Origin: an uncultured Gammaproteobacteria bacterium
Lineage (GTDB): Bacteria > Pseudomonadota > Gammaproteobacteria > Pseudomonadales > Azotimanducaceae
Assembly (NCBI GenBank): GCA_913043815.1
Contig: CAJWNY010000011.1
Location: 1 to 47,248 of the forward strand
Direction of reading: 5' to 3'
DNA: 47,248 bases
The translations under genes were made by a program, and so were the position numbers. Of the stretch, positions 28,346 to 38,309 are shown piece by piece; position 1 is the first letter of the stretch; each line of letters opens with the position of its first letter. The notes beneath the pieces are model-generated. The model saw nothing but the letters and a program-made list of their open reading frames with translations. It was not told the origin of the DNA and did not search any database.

Positions 28346-29633
28346 ATGCCATCGCAAAGCAAAACAAAACAAAGAAATGGGACTGGCAGGTTCGGTATAC
28401 AGTCATACTGATGTGTTGCGCTGCGACTTTTATTTGCTATATCGACAGAGTTAACATTTCGGTCGCGAAACTCCCAATGGCCGAACAATGCAACTGGGAT
28501 CTTTAAACCCAAGGCACAGTACTTTCATCTTTCTATGTAGGTTGTTTGCTTATGCAGGTAATAGGTGGATTTTTGACCGATCGTTTCGGCAGGAAAATAG
28601 TCTTAGGTATGGAAGTCCTGCTTTGGTCGTTTTTTTACTATCGTCACCCCTTGGGCCGCATTATCTGGAATGCTCGGATTGATCGTCGCTCGCGTCTGTA
28701 TGGAACTGATAAAAGCAGTCACCTTTCCATCTGTATATAGTCTGATCTCCAGATGGTTCCCCAGCAATGAGACGACTAAAGCAGTCGCCCTAAACGCCAG
28801 CGGTATCCCTGTAGGAACCGTGCTCGCTTTGTTACTCACGCCCATTATTGTCGAACAACTTGGATGGGAATGGGCTTTTTACTTATTTGGATTGCTAGGG
28901 GTCGTTTGGTATGTAGTATGGGCTTTAACCGTGACAACAAACCCCGAAGATCATGCAAAAATAAGCACTAAAGAACTTCTCTACATGCGCTCGAACGCAC
29001 CTGCCAAGGGAAAAATAAGCAGGCCGCCAATCGGTGCGTTCCTGCGCAACAAAGCAGTATGGACCATTATTGTTGTGCATTTTTGTACCAACTGGACGAG
29101 TTATGTATTTTTATCTTGGCTACCAAAATATGTAAACGATGGGCTAGGCGTACCGTTCGCTGCGATTGGCCTTATAGCCATACTGCCGCATTTAACTAGT
29201 TTTATATGTCTTAACATCGCCGGAAAGATAGCCGACCGACTCGTCCAGCGTGGTTATGCGACAACCTTCGTGAGGACGTTATTGCAAACTATTGGCTTTG
29301 GAGGATTGGCTACTTGCCTACTTCTGATTACCACCGCAGACACAGTTTGTGTCTGCTATTGGATTGCTTTGTCAAGGCAACGTATTCGGAGCCGCGGGAA
29401 TTGGCGGACATAGTGTCCACTACGTGGATATCGGACCAAAATATTCAGCTACCCTCATGGGCATTACCAATACATTCGCGACTCTTCCCGGCATTATCGC
29501 AGTATATATAACCGGTTATATCTTACAGGCAACCGGCTCTTGGGATTTAGTTTTCATTATGACCGCCGGAGCGACACTTTTCGGCATGATCTTCTACCTG
29601 ATTTTTGCTAGCGGAGAAAAACAATTCGATTGA
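28346..29633 (+). pseudogene. MFS transporter (anion:cation symporter type), multiply disrupted
   Basis: Translated pieces in three frames add up to one 12-helix major-facilitator protein of the ACS/SLC17-like group (CYIDRVNISVA, GGFLTDRFGRK, FPSVYSLISRWFP, FLSWLPKYV, GNVFGAAGIGGH). Lesions are a frame change just after the start ATG (28346, with AGAGG upstream), an in-frame TAA at about 28504, a frame change at the T7 run 28630-28636, and another near 29350-29355. Several independent lesions in one gene, beside intact neighbours, argue for true decay rather than sequencing error. It ends five bases before the convergent ABC ATPase gene stop. Confidence 0.9.
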
Positions 29634-29638
29634 ATTTT

Positions 29639-30616
29639 TTAATCGTAAAGATGGCAGGCTAAGACCGTCGAACCTGAAGTCTGATGCATTGGCACTTGGG
29701 TTTTACAGCGTTCTAGCGACTGGCTACAGCGGGGATGGAATCGACATCCTGAAGGAGGATTACGCACGCTAGGAACTTCCCCGATTATCAATGGTTCTTG
29801 ACGGCTAGCTTCGAGCTCAGGGTCAGCTTCAGGCACCGCAGAAAGAAGCGCTTGAGTGTATGGATGCTTGGGTTGACTAAACAACGTATCACGATCGGCA
29901 ATTTCGACTATTCGACCTAGATACATTACTGCCACGCGATTACTTATATGTCGCACTACTGAGAGGTCGTGCGCTATAAACAAATAGGTAAGACCTAATC
30001 GTTCTTGTAAATCCATCAGTAAATTTATGACTTGAGCTTGGATCGAGACGTCTAAGGCAGAAACAGCCTCGTCACAAATAATCAATTCAGGATCAAGTGC
30101 TATTGCTCTAGCTATACAAATTCGTTGTCTTTGCCCACCAGAAAATTCATGCGGATAACGATCTGCCATATCAGTCATTAATCCAACAACCTGCATTAAC
30201 TCCCTAATTCGAGCGTTATATTTTTCCTTATCCCCCGCCATTCCATGAACACGCAGTGGTTCGCCAATTATCGAACCTACTTTCATACGTGGATTCAACG
30301 AGCCGTATGGATCTTGGTAGACCATCTGCACTTTACGACGGATTGGTCGCATTTGAGATGCAGAATGATGAGTAATATCCTCGTTATTAAAAGTAATCGT
30401 GCCACTGGTGACAGGCTGCATCTTTAAAACCGAAAGCGCAGTCGTGGATTTACCACAACCACTTTCACCAACAAGGCTAAAAGTTTCTCCACGCAAAATA
30501 TCAAATGACACCCCATCAACAGCGGGAAGAATACCGACCTGTCGCCTCAACAACCCCTCGGTAATGGGGAAGTGAACTTTCAGGTCACGAACCTCAATAA
30601 TATTATCAGCCTTCAT
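29639..30616 (-). CDS. Oligopeptide-type ABC importer ATPase (DppF/OppF-like)
   Basis: Second ATP-binding subunit of a peptide-type importer. It has Walker A GESGCGKST (52-60 from the TTG at 30622), signature FSGGQRQR, Walker B LIICDEAVSALD, and the C-terminal oligopeptide-transporter domain with SGCRFHPRC and later cysteines that bind an Fe-S cluster in this family. ATG at 30616 is the likelier start and overlaps the DppD-like gene end by 11 bases; TTG 30622 is the alternative. It is the last gene of the five-gene importer operon. Confidence 0.95.
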   Translation of the reverse strand: MKADNIIEVRDLKVHFPITEGLLRRQVGILPAVDGVSFDILRGETFSLVGESGCGKSTTALSVLKMQPVTSGTITFNNEDITHHSASQMRPIRRKVQMVYQDPYGSLNPRMKVGSIIGEPLRVHGMAGDKEKYNARIRELMQVVGLMTDMADRYPHEFSGGQRQRICIARAIALDPELIICDEAVSALDVSIQAQVINLLMDLQERLGLTYLFIAHDLSVVRHISNRVAVMYLGRIVEIADRDTLFSQPKHPYTQALLSAVPEADPELEASRQEPLIIGEVPSVRNPPSGCRFHPRCSQSLERCKTQVPMHQTSGSTVLACHLYD

Positions 30617-31577
30617 AGCCAAAACATGCCCTAAAATGATTGGGGAAAATTTCTTCTAGCTTCGGTTTTGACTGCATACATTGCGGTTTAGCAAAAGGAC
30701 AACGAGGATGAAAAGAGCAGCCCGATGGTAAATTGGATAGATCTGGCGGTTGACCGATTATGGTATTCAATCGAGCACCGGGTTTACCGTGGAGCGTCGG
30801 GATCGAGTTCATAAGCCCCACTGTATAGGGGTGTTGTGGATTTCTGTAGAGTTCCGCTGCAGAGGCAGTCTCGACTATTCTGCCACCATACATTACCGCA
30901 ACTCGGTTCGCGTACCGAGCAACCACTCCTAGGTCATGAGTGATTATAACTAACGATGAATTCAATTCAGTCGTTAAGTTCTTTAGTAAAGATAAAATTT
31001 GCGCCTGCACAGTCACGTCAAGCGCCGTTGTAGGCTCATCAGCAATAATTAGTTTAGGTTGGCAGGCCAGCGCCATCGCAATCATTACTCGTTGTCTCAT
31101 ACCACCAGAAAACTGATGGGGGTAGTCGCCCAAGCGCTCTTGCGCATCGGGTATCGATACCAATTCCAACAACTTGCCGGCCTCACAGATCGCATCTTTC
31201 CAAGATTTATTACGATGTTGCCATATGGGTTCAGCAACTTGCTTGCCAATTGTAAGTACCGGATTCAGTGAAGACATGGGCTCTTGAAATATCATTGCGA
31301 TTTGATTGCCACGAATCTCTCGACGATGTTCATCGCTAGCATTCACCAGACTCTCGCCTGCAAACTCTATATCACCACCACTAACCCCACCCGAATCGCC
31401 GAGTAAACCAAGAACACTCAAAGCAGTAACGCTTTTTCCAGAACCACTTTCACCAACAATCGCGAGAGTTTCGCCCTCATTGACCTCCAGTGATACACCG
31501 TCTAAAGCTTGGACATTGCCCCGCTCAGTTTTGAAATTTACTGACAAGTTAGATATTGAAAGTAATGGATCCATCAT
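30606..31577 (-). CDS. Oligopeptide-type ABC importer ATPase (DppD/OppD-like)
   Basis: First ATP-binding subunit (323 residues) of the importer. It shows Walker A GESGSGKS near 42-49, signature FSGGMRQRV, Walker [13 protein letters not shown] and a C-terminal [16 protein letters not shown] cysteine segment typical of the OppD/DppD group. Its ATG overlaps the stop of the substrate-binding protein gene by four bases (ATGA), so translation is coupled. It would pair with the DppF-like subunit to power the two permeases. Confidence 0.95.
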   Translation of the reverse strand: MMDPLLSISNLSVNFKTERGNVQALDGVSLEVNEGETLAIVGESGSGKSVTALSVLGLLGDSGGVSGGDIEFAGESLVNASDEHRREIRGNQIAMIFQEPMSSLNPVLTIGKQVAEPIWQHRNKSWKDAICEAGKLLELVSIPDAQERLGDYPHQFSGGMRQRVMIAMALACQPKLIIADEPTTALDVTVQAQILSLLKNLTTELNSSLVIITHDLGVVARYANRVAVMYGGRIVETASAAELYRNPQHPYTVGLMNSIPTLHGKPGARLNTIIGQPPDLSNLPSGCSFHPRCPFAKPQCMQSKPKLEEIFPNHFRACFGYEG

Positions 31578-33247
31578 TCGAAGCCCAATTCAGACTTTAG
31601 CTCTTTATCAACCCAGATACGTGCATAAACAGGTCCAGGCCGAACAGCGCCGGCCCGTAACTCTCCTCCATAATTTTTCACCCATGGCCACCACGCCGTG
31701 TGCACATAGGCTGTTGGCAACCAAATATACGGAGCATCATCAAGCACTCGTCGCGTCAACCGGCGAATAATCTTGATACGTTTTTCCTCATCGCGCTCTA
31801 GGTGAAGAAGTCTAACTTCTTCATTGAGTTGCGGGTCGGAGTATTGGGAAGGGTTCCACGTTTGACCGGTGACAAAACTTTTACGAATAGATGTTATTGG
31901 ATTTGTATGCCCACTTGCTAACATGTATCCAGGTCCATGGGTTTTAGTGGTCATCGCTGACAAAAACGATGCGTACTCCATAGGTTGAATCTTGACTTTC
32001 ACGCCCACCTTATCCAAATAACTTTCTAGCAAAGGCACTAAATCCATCTGAGAGGGACTACACGAGCAGACCTGCATATTAAATGTAAAACCTTCCGGCA
32101 CACCGGCCTCGTCCAAAAGACGTCTTGCTTCTATTGGGTCATAAGAGAACAGATGTTTTATCGACGCAGGCATTTCCTCTAACGGTTCAAAATATTCGCC
32201 AAACTCCGGGTGTTGTGGATAAGCCATTAATTCAGCATTACCACCATAGAATTTATCAACGATTTCCTGTTGGTTCACCGCAAGATTAAGTGCCCTACGA
32301 ACCCGAACGTCATCAAATGGTTTCATGTCTACACGCAGAGCAATAAAAGTGCCACTGGTAGCCAGCCATTTATTCCACTTCAACTCCGGCGTTGTTTCCT
32401 TAAGATGATCTACCGCAATCCAGCGAATAGATTCTAAAATGTCTAACTGCCCGGTACGCAATGCGGTAAGAAAAGTGGCTTCATCTTTTATAATTCTATA
32501 GGTAACTTTGTCTACAAAAGGAATTTGATAGCTAGCATCACCTATTCTTTCAGAGTCCCAATATTTGTCATTTCGAGCATAAATTTGAGCATTAGCCTGA
32601 ACATACCGCTGAAGCAAAAAAGGCCCGGTTCCAGTAACATTCCTCCAACTTTTGCGGTCTACATTTTCCATTTCTCGGGGACTGATACCAGAGTAGAAGC
32701 CATAACCAAAACGATATGCCCACTCCGCATTGAATTCGCTAAAATAAAAAACAACCGTATGTTCATCTCGCGCGACCACATCTTTTATATGATCAAAATA
32801 AGTAGGTATACGTTTTATGCTTTCATTAACCAGGTCATAAGAGTAGACAACGTCGTCAGCTACGAGTTCCCGTTGCTTCATCACTCCGTGTTTTTCGGGG
32901 AAAATAACGCCCTTTCGCAGATGTATGACTAGTGTTAACGGATCCTCCCATTCCCACCGTTCTGCCAACTCACCACGAATAGAGTCTGTAGGAAGATAGG
33001 CCTCGGAAAGAAAAGAGTAAATACCACCTTTGCGGGTACTTTTCGAAAGGTCTCCAGCAAACAATTGCTCTCGTACATTGCCGGCATCGTGGTTACTCTT
33101 CCAAGTCCAATCAGCCGGATCCCAAGACAAAGCGGACAAAGTTACATTCACAGTGCCAATATTCAATTCACCCCCATAGCTCGGTGCTTGTGCACTAACC
33201 AAGGAGTTGCAAAAAATAGGAATTAAAAGCAATAAGTAATTTTTCAT
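31574..33247 (-). CDS. Periplasmic solute-binding protein of a peptide-type ABC importer (SBP_bac_5)
   Basis: A 557-residue extracytoplasmic binding protein. A signal peptide with a hydrophobic core (LLLLIPIFC) and cleavage likely after VSA (about residue 19) precedes the SBP family 5 fold, shown by LAERWEWEDPLTLVIHLRKGV, VVYSYDLVNESI, and RRALNLAVNQQEIVDKFY. The family binds di- and oligopeptides, nickel, and various sugars or opines, so the ligand cannot be fixed from sequence. Its ends overlap both neighbours by four bases. Its position between permeases and ATPases is less common than a leading position. Confidence 0.95.
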   Translation of the reverse strand: MKNYLLLLIPIFCNSLVSAQAPSYGGELNIGTVNVTLSALSWDPADWTWKSNHDAGNVREQLFAGDLSKSTRKGGIYSFLSEAYLPTDSIRGELAERWEWEDPLTLVIHLRKGVIFPEKHGVMKQRELVADDVVYSYDLVNESIKRIPTYFDHIKDVVARDEHTVVFYFSEFNAEWAYRFGYGFYSGISPREMENVDRKSWRNVTGTGPFLLQRYVQANAQIYARNDKYWDSERIGDASYQIPFVDKVTYRIIKDEATFLTALRTGQLDILESIRWIAVDHLKETTPELKWNKWLATSGTFIALRVDMKPFDDVRVRRALNLAVNQQEIVDKFYGGNAELMAYPQHPEFGEYFEPLEEMPASIKHLFSYDPIEARRLLDEAGVPEGFTFNMQVCSCSPSQMDLVPLLESYLDKVGVKVKIQPMEYASFLSAMTTKTHGPGYMLASGHTNPITSIRKSFVTGQTWNPSQYSDPQLNEEVRLLHLERDEEKRIKIIRRLTRRVLDDAPYIWLPTAYVHTAWWPWVKNYGGELRAGAVRPGPVYARIWVDKELKSELGFE

Positions 33248-34122
33248 CGACCGCGCATCCTAGGGTCAAGCATATCTCTTAAAGCATCGCCGTATATATT
33301 GATCGCGTAGACCATTACCGTTAAACATATCCCCGGCGCTAAAGCGAGCCACGGCCCAAGATACATATAGGTTCTGCCACTACCGCTAAGCATACTACCC
33401 CAAGTAGGTGAAGGTGGCGGGATACCCAAACCGAGAAATGACAACCCCGCCTCTGCCAGAATTACTGCGCCAACTCGGGTAGTGAACAGCACAATTACTA
33501 CAGGCATTACATTCGGTAAAATATGAAACCAAAGAATATGCAGCGTTTTAGCACCCATGGACTGCGCTGCATGGGTATACATATTTTCGCGAATAGAAAC
33601 GACTGAACCACGAATAATTCGAGAACCTGCAATGCCATAAAGGCAGCCCAAAATAATTACGATCTGAGTGGTACCTGGCCCAACAATCGAAACTACTACT
33701 ATGAGCAAGACCAAATCTGGAAAAGTCATCCAAGCGTCGACAAAACGTTGTATTAACATATCTGTCTTCCCACCAAAATAGCCAGTGACAACACCCAGTA
33801 TTACAGAAATTATGGTCGCCAAACCGGCCGCTAAAAAACCTACAATTACGGACAATTGGGCGCCGTATAAGATTCGAGAAAAAACATCTCTTCCCAAATG
33901 ATCTGTACCCATGAGATAACTTAAGGACGGCGACTGCAAAGAATTAAACATATTAGTTTCATTCATCCCGTAGGGTGCCAACAGGTCGGCAAATACGCCG
34001 CCTAGAAGAAATATCGCAAAAACCACCCCACCAAAACCACCAAGTGGTTTAGACCGAAAAAGCCGTTGATGAAATACTATAAACGGATGGTACGTTTTAG
34101 TGCTTGCATTAGATGTTTGCAT
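33244..34122 (-). CDS. Peptide-type ABC importer permease (DppC-like)
   Basis: A 292-residue inner-membrane permease with the N-terminal OppC_N helix and five further helices in the BPD_transp_1 domain. The EAA-type coupling loop is near AAQSMGAKTLHILWFHILPNV, followed by the AGLSFLGLGIPPPSPTWG motif characteristic of DppC/OppC. It begins two bases after the DppB-like stop and overlaps the binding-protein gene by four bases. Confidence 0.95.
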   Translation of the reverse strand: MQTSNASTKTYHPFIVFHQRLFRSKPLGGFGGVVFAIFLLGGVFADLLAPYGMNETNMFNSLQSPSLSYLMGTDHLGRDVFSRILYGAQLSVIVGFLAAGLATIISVILGVVTGYFGGKTDMLIQRFVDAWMTFPDLVLLIVVVSIVGPGTTQIVIILGCLYGIAGSRIIRGSVVSIRENMYTHAAQSMGAKTLHILWFHILPNVMPVVIVLFTTRVGAVILAEAGLSFLGLGIPPPSPTWGSMLSGSGRTYMYLGPWLALAPGICLTVMVYAINIYGDALRDMLDPRMRGR

Positions 34123-34124
34123 AC

Positions 34125-35072
34125 CTAGCTTCTGACCTTTGGGTCAAGCAAGCTGTATGTCAGATCAACAACTAGATTTATGAGTAAAATAGAAACACCA
34201 ACAACTAAAAAGACGCCAGTTACAACAGGGTAATCTCGCTGGAAAACTGCTTCCAAAAGCATCAAACCCATACCGGGTATTACAAAGATTTGCTCCAAAA
34301 TCACTGCTCCACCAATAAGCAACGGCGCTTGAAGACCAACTAACGTGACCACCGGAATCAAACAATTCCTCAGAGCATGGCGCACAATTACTATATTTTC
34401 TTTCAGCCCCTTCGCTCTGGCAGTTCGAATATAGTCCTGTCGCAAAACCTCTAACATCATAGTCCGAGTCATACGCATCGTTACTGCGGATAAAGAGAGA
34501 CCTAATAAAATCGCTGGAACAGACATGTGGGCAAGGTTAGCAACCGGATCTTCCAGGAACGGCGTGTATTGCAACGGAGGTGCCCAGCGCCACCAAACTG
34601 AGGGGAAAACCATTACAAGAGTCGCCAACCAAAAGCTGGGGACTGCGAGCATTAGAAGAGAAAATGAGCGAGTAATATAATCGCCCATAGAGTCTTGTCG
34701 CATCGCCGAATATATCCCTATAGGGATCGCTACTGACAAGGCAACCAGCAAGGCAAGAAATCCCAACTCAAAAGTAATAGGTAATGTAAGAGCTAATTGC
34801 TCGGTGACAGGCGTGTTTTGCCATAAAGAACGACCTAGATCACCGCTCAAAACGTCCACAACCCAGACGAAGTATTGAATATAAATAGGTTGATCCAGCC
34901 CCAAGGCAGCCTCGATCACAGCCCTATCATTACCCGTCGATATATCATTTTGCGCAAGCATCAAATCGATTACGTCGCCAGGGATCATTCGTATCGACGC
35001 AAATACAATAATACTTGTAAAGATTAGGGTGGGTAACAGCGCGAGAAGCCGTCTAATGATCAGCAGTCGCAT
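34125..35072 (-). CDS. Peptide-type ABC importer permease (DppB-like)
   Basis: A 315-residue permease with the typical DppB start (a first helix with RRLLALLPTLIFTSIIVF), five more helices, the EAA-loop DYIRTARAKGLKE and a final GLMLLEAVFQRDYPVV segment. It is the first gene of the tightly packed importer operon (B-C-binding protein-D-F). A 164-base gap separates it from the upstream hypothetical gene and could hold its own promoter. Confidence 0.95.
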   Translation of the reverse strand: MRLLIIRRLLALLPTLIFTSIIVFASIRMIPGDVIDLMLAQNDISTGNDRAVIEAALGLDQPIYIQYFVWVVDVLSGDLGRSLWQNTPVTEQLALTLPITFELGFLALLVALSVAIPIGIYSAMRQDSMGDYITRSFSLLMLAVPSFWLATLVMVFPSVWWRWAPPLQYTPFLEDPVANLAHMSVPAILLGLSLSAVTMRMTRTMMLEVLRQDYIRTARAKGLKENIVIVRHALRNCLIPVVTLVGLQAPLLIGGAVILEQIFVIPGMGLMLLEAVFQRDYPVVTGVFLVVGVSILLINLVVDLTYSLLDPKVRS

Positions 35073-35236
35073 AATTCCAGGCCTTGCCTTCGCTTAATTA
35101 TTAACAACTTTGAAACACAAAGCAGGTCTTTAGTAAATTTTTCAACTATTCGAAGTTCATTTAGATCCATGACCAGCAACTGAGTAAGCGCCATGCCTTT
35201 AACCGATCTAATTCGCATAGTTCTACTCCAAGACCT

Positions 35237-35614
35237 TCATTGCGCTATGGAGAGATCTACATACTTCCCCTCTGCTTTCGCAAAATAAATTAGATCTTCC
35301 ACAAGTTCTGAGTGGATAAGGTCTACGTAAGTAAGACTCTGATCGGGGTAATGCAGCAATAGAAAGGATGTTGAGAGGTAAGAGCATATCTGCCAAGAAA
35401 TTCGCGTATTCTCATTTACTAAATAAGGGGCTAATTTCGACTCTATTTCTTGATCTAATAAAAAAGAACCGTTTTTTATTAGCGAAACCAAATTACCAGG
35501 CATATTACGCCCGACGTATACTGTCTTACTCTCGCCCTCAAGTAAGAAGGTCTCTCCTTTTCGCTCAAGGAAATCTAAAACAGACTCTGCCAGATACTCT
35601 AACCCCTTCCCCAC
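35237..35614 (-). CDS. Hypothetical protein beside XRE regulator
   Basis: I do not recognise this 125-residue product. It is acidic, without signal peptide or membrane helix, mostly helical in pattern, with a short beta-like stretch (ETFLLEGESKTVYVG). GTG at 35614 has AGGGG five bases upstream, a decent ribosome-binding site. It begins 39 bases after the XRE regulator stop on the same strand, and the two are probably co-expressed; it could be the partner or target of that regulator. The gene is more likely real than not. Confidence 0.55.
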   Translation of the reverse strand: MGKGLEYLAESVLDFLERKGETFLLEGESKTVYVGRNMPGNLVSLIKNGSFLLDQEIESKLAPYLVNENTRISWQICSYLSTSFLLLHYPDQSLTYVDLIHSELVEDLIYFAKAEGKYVDLSIAQ

Positions 35615-35653
35615 AAAAACCCCTAATCTAGCGGGCCCAACGTCTAGAACTTG

Positions 35654-36025
35654 TTAATTTGACTTCTTAGCACTAGCGCGCCCACTTTTTTTATTTTTTT
35701 TATTTTTCTTTCCTGCAATGTATCTATTCAAAAAATCTAATAGAAAAGCTTTATCTTCATCTTCTAAACCATCGAATCTGGTTTGAAGGCTATTTTGCCG
35801 CAAAAAACTACTCGGAATTTGCTCGTGCTCGTCTCCAAACATAAGCCATTGCTCAGAAACGTCGAAGATTTTAGCTAGCACTTCTAAATGGCGCCTCTTA
35901 ATATTATTAGTGTCATTCTCCCACTTGGCGACAGAACCATGCTGTACACCAATAATCTCCGCAACAGCCCGTAGCGACATTTCACTGCTCAAACGCAGCG
36001 ATTTCAAACGTTGGCCAATACTCAT
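35654..36025 (-). CDS. XRE-family (Cro/C1-type) HTH regulator
   Basis: A 123-residue DNA-binding protein. The helix-turn-helix (about 5-60) reads MSLRAVAEIIGVQHGSVAKWEN, followed by a short linker and an unusual Lys-rich C terminus with a KKNKKNKK repeat, probably a disordered nucleic-acid-binding tail. Such small regulators are common in prophages, toxin-antitoxin loci and stress-response units. It lies between the NYN-domain gene and a hypothetical gene, all on the same strand. Confidence 0.88.
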   Translation of the reverse strand: MSIGQRLKSLRLSSEMSLRAVAEIIGVQHGSVAKWENDTNNIKRRHLEVLAKIFDVSEQWLMFGDEHEQIPSSFLRQNSLQTRFDGLEDEDKAFLLDFLNRYIAGKKNKKNKKSGRASAKKSN

Positions 36026-36135
36026 TTACTATCTACCCGCTATAAGATTTAAGTTTAGGCCCAGTCTCAGCTTAACCGCGGCAATCTTAATAAGATACAG
36101 TTCATATCGCAAGAAGAAACATCAAATTATCCCCG

Positions 36136-36609
36136 TCAAATCAGCAGTGCTTCCGATATTGAATGAAACCTCGAGCTGGCGCGCTGCAGCGAATCTGCCG
36201 TTAGTTCAGGTACACCATACACTTCAACCGGAACCCCCTGATCGTTCTTGATAGTTTGGATAAGCAGATCAAAGTCGCCATCCCCGGACAGAAGAAACAT
36301 GCGATCTAAATCAGCAGCACCCTGCAGCATATCAATAGTAATACCCACATCCCAGTCTCCCTTTGCAGATCCATCAGCTCGTTGAATATAAGGTTTCAGT
36401 TTTACCAAGAAACCAATGTGCCTGAGCGCGGCTTGGAATTTTTTCTGACTTTCATCATTGCGATCTGTCGCATAAGCAACTGCCGTCGTAATTTGCCCAC
36501 GCTCAGACAAAATCTTCCATAAGGCACGATAGTTAAACTGTCTATCAAACGTATCCTTCGTCGTGTAGTAAATATTTTGAACATCTACAAAAATGCCAAT
36601 TCTTTCCAT
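36136..36609 (-). CDS. NYN-domain (LabA/DUF88-like) predicted ribonuclease
   Basis: A 157-residue PIN-like NYN-domain protein. The acidic metal-binding positions of the fold are present: D9 in FVDVQN, D85/D87 and D93 in GDWDVGITIDM, and D110/D112/D114 in SGDGDFD. This supports a metal-dependent RNase, although LabA itself was first described as a clock-output factor and the targets of most members are unknown. It follows a doubtful small ORF by 12 bases and precedes the XRE regulator by 110 bases. Confidence 0.88.
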   Translation of the reverse strand: MERIGIFVDVQNIYYTTKDTFDRQFNYRALWKILSERGQITTAVAYATDRNDESQKKFQAALRHIGFLVKLKPYIQRADGSAKGDWDVGITIDMLQGAADLDRMFLLSGDGDFDLLIQTIKNDQGVPVEVYGVPELTADSLQRASSRFHSISEALLI

Positions 36610-36621
36610 AAGTAGTACTCG

Positions 36622-36858
36622 TTATTGTCTAAGTGCGCTCCGCAGTGTGAAATGACTAAAGACGCTGGGTTGTAACGCGCTTAACTGCTCTAAGCATTGT
36701 GCTTTTTCCATTACAACCTCGCATCCCTCTTTATCAGAACAGCTCATTATCGCGCCAAACGATCTATGGGAAGAGCCGCCGAAATCGGCCCAAACCATAT
36801 CTCCTAACGGCTTCTCCGTTTTATCGCGACTAGTGGAAAAATTCCAAGGTCTTTTCAC
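36622..36858 (-). CDS. Doubtful small hypothetical ORF
   Basis: A 78-codon frame between the MATE exporter and the NYN gene. The product (MKRPWNFSTSRDK...) has four cysteine-containing positions but no motif I recognise. The start would be GTG without a visible ribosome-binding site. Its only support is being open, co-directional and tightly placed before the NYN gene. It may simply be leader sequence of that gene. Confidence 0.25.
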   Translation of the reverse strand: MKRPWNFSTSRDKTEKPLGDMVWADFGGSSHRSFGAIMSCSDKEGCEVVMEKAQCLEQLSALQPSVFSHFTLRSALRQ

Positions 36859-36905
36859 TTGGCTCAGCCAACGCGGTAAATTACTAACGATTTCGCTAAT
36901 TAATT

Positions 36906-38309
36906 TTAGCGCAAATATCGTTTTAACCAGCTATATGCGATTAAAGCAGTAAGAAGTGCTGAGATTATTGTGCCGACAAATATACCTCTATAACCAAACA
37001 GATAATCGCCTAAAAGCGCAAAGGGAATTGAGAATGCAAACATTTGTATTAGGGATATTGCTAGAGGAGGCTTCGGCTTACCTAACGCGTTAAAACTGCT
37101 AACACAATTCATCGTCACTCCCATTAGACCGATGGCTAGTGGCGCGATCAGCAAATAGTGTCTAGCTGCGTCGACTACATTTTGGTCGTCGCTTACTTGC
37201 CCAACTAAATAAGGCCCTACTAATACCAAAACTAAGTAAGCGAAAACCCCCCAACTTAATGAAAACAGATTAGAAAGGCGAATTGCTTTTGAAACTCTAT
37301 GAGGAAATCTTGCGCCCCAATTTTGCCCGACAAATGGTGCTACGCTCATCGACAAGCCCCACATGACCATTGCTAACATAGTTTCGATGCGTGACGCTAA
37401 ACTAAAGCCTGCGACCACGAATTCGCCATGGGCAGCCAGCAATCGAGTAATTACGCTTAATGTTAGAGGGCCAATTAAATTGGCGGCAATTGCAGGCAGC
37501 CCTACGAAAAGTATCTCTGCACAAGATTTGCTAAAGCCTTTACTATCGAGAACTAAAAACCCATCCTTACGAATAAAATATACATACAATAAAAAACTAA
37601 AAAATCTCGCTGCGACAAATGCCATGGCGGCTCCGGGCAAACCGAATCCTGAGAAGTCCGAAAAGCCAAAAATAAAAAAGGGGCCGAATAGAACCTGTAG
37701 TCCAGCGCCTGAAGTCATTAGATAACTTGGTTTTACTGCGTCACCAACAGCTCTCATTAATGACGAACCAACCATAGCAATCGCAAAAAAAGGCAATCCG
37801 ACAAACCAAAATGTCATGTATTCAATTGCTAAATCAGAAGTTTTAGTTGCTGCCCCTAAAACGCTAAATATAAATTCTAAATTTGGGAAAAGTATCAAAG
37901 AAACAATGGTTACGAAGATTAAGGTGAACAGAAGACTGTGAGAGAGAATTTTTTTTGCCGCGGACAAATCATTCGAACCGACAAGTCTCGCCACCACAGA
38001 GGAGGCCCCAACAGCTAAGCCCATGGTCATACTTTGCATCAGCATCACTAAAGGAAAGGTGAAACCCAAGGCGGCTAGCTCTATGGTACCAAGTAAACCG
38101 ATATAGATGCTTTCCACTAGATTAGCAGTCATAACGGCTACTAACCCAAGAACCATAAAACTCGTAAGCCGCACTAGGTGACGGCCTTCATGCCCTATAG
38201 TTAGATCATTCGAGCTCGGTTGTGATGGCCTTAATTCTTTTTGATTAATTCGTATTCTCGATATTTTTGGATTCCTTGCTTGCTTCCAGCTTTTGCCTAA
38301 TTTCGGCAT
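36906..38309 (-). CDS. MATE-family efflux transporter
   Basis: A 467-residue inner-membrane protein with twelve helices in two MatE halves (about 45-210 and 265-430), including IYIGLLGTIELAALGFTFPLV and the MRAVGDAVKPSYLM segment typical of the family. MATE proteins export drugs or metabolites with Na+ or H+. The gene start at 38309 lies 65 bases inside the upstream GPH transporter gene. The first 35 residues, encoded there, are hydrophilic and unlike the family, and no other ATG lies before the conserved part. Confidence 0.92.
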   Translation of the reverse strand: MPKLGKSWKQARNPKISRIRINQKELRPSQPSSNDLTIGHEGRHLVRLTSFMVLGLVAVMTANLVESIYIGLLGTIELAALGFTFPLVMLMQSMTMGLAVGASSVVARLVGSNDLSAAKKILSHSLLFTLIFVTIVSLILFPNLEFIFSVLGAATKTSDLAIEYMTFWFVGLPFFAIAMVGSSLMRAVGDAVKPSYLMTSGAGLQVLFGPFFIFGFSDFSGFGLPGAAMAFVAARFFSFLLYVYFIRKDGFLVLDSKGFSKSCAEILFVGLPAIAANLIGPLTLSVITRLLAAHGEFVVAGFSLASRIETMLAMVMWGLSMSVAPFVGQNWGARFPHRVSKAIRLSNLFSLSWGVFAYLVLVLVGPYLVGQVSDDQNVVDAARHYLLIAPLAIGLMGVTMNCVSSFNALGKPKPPLAISLIQMFAFSIPFALLGDYLFGYRGIFVGTIISALLTALIAYSWLKRYLR

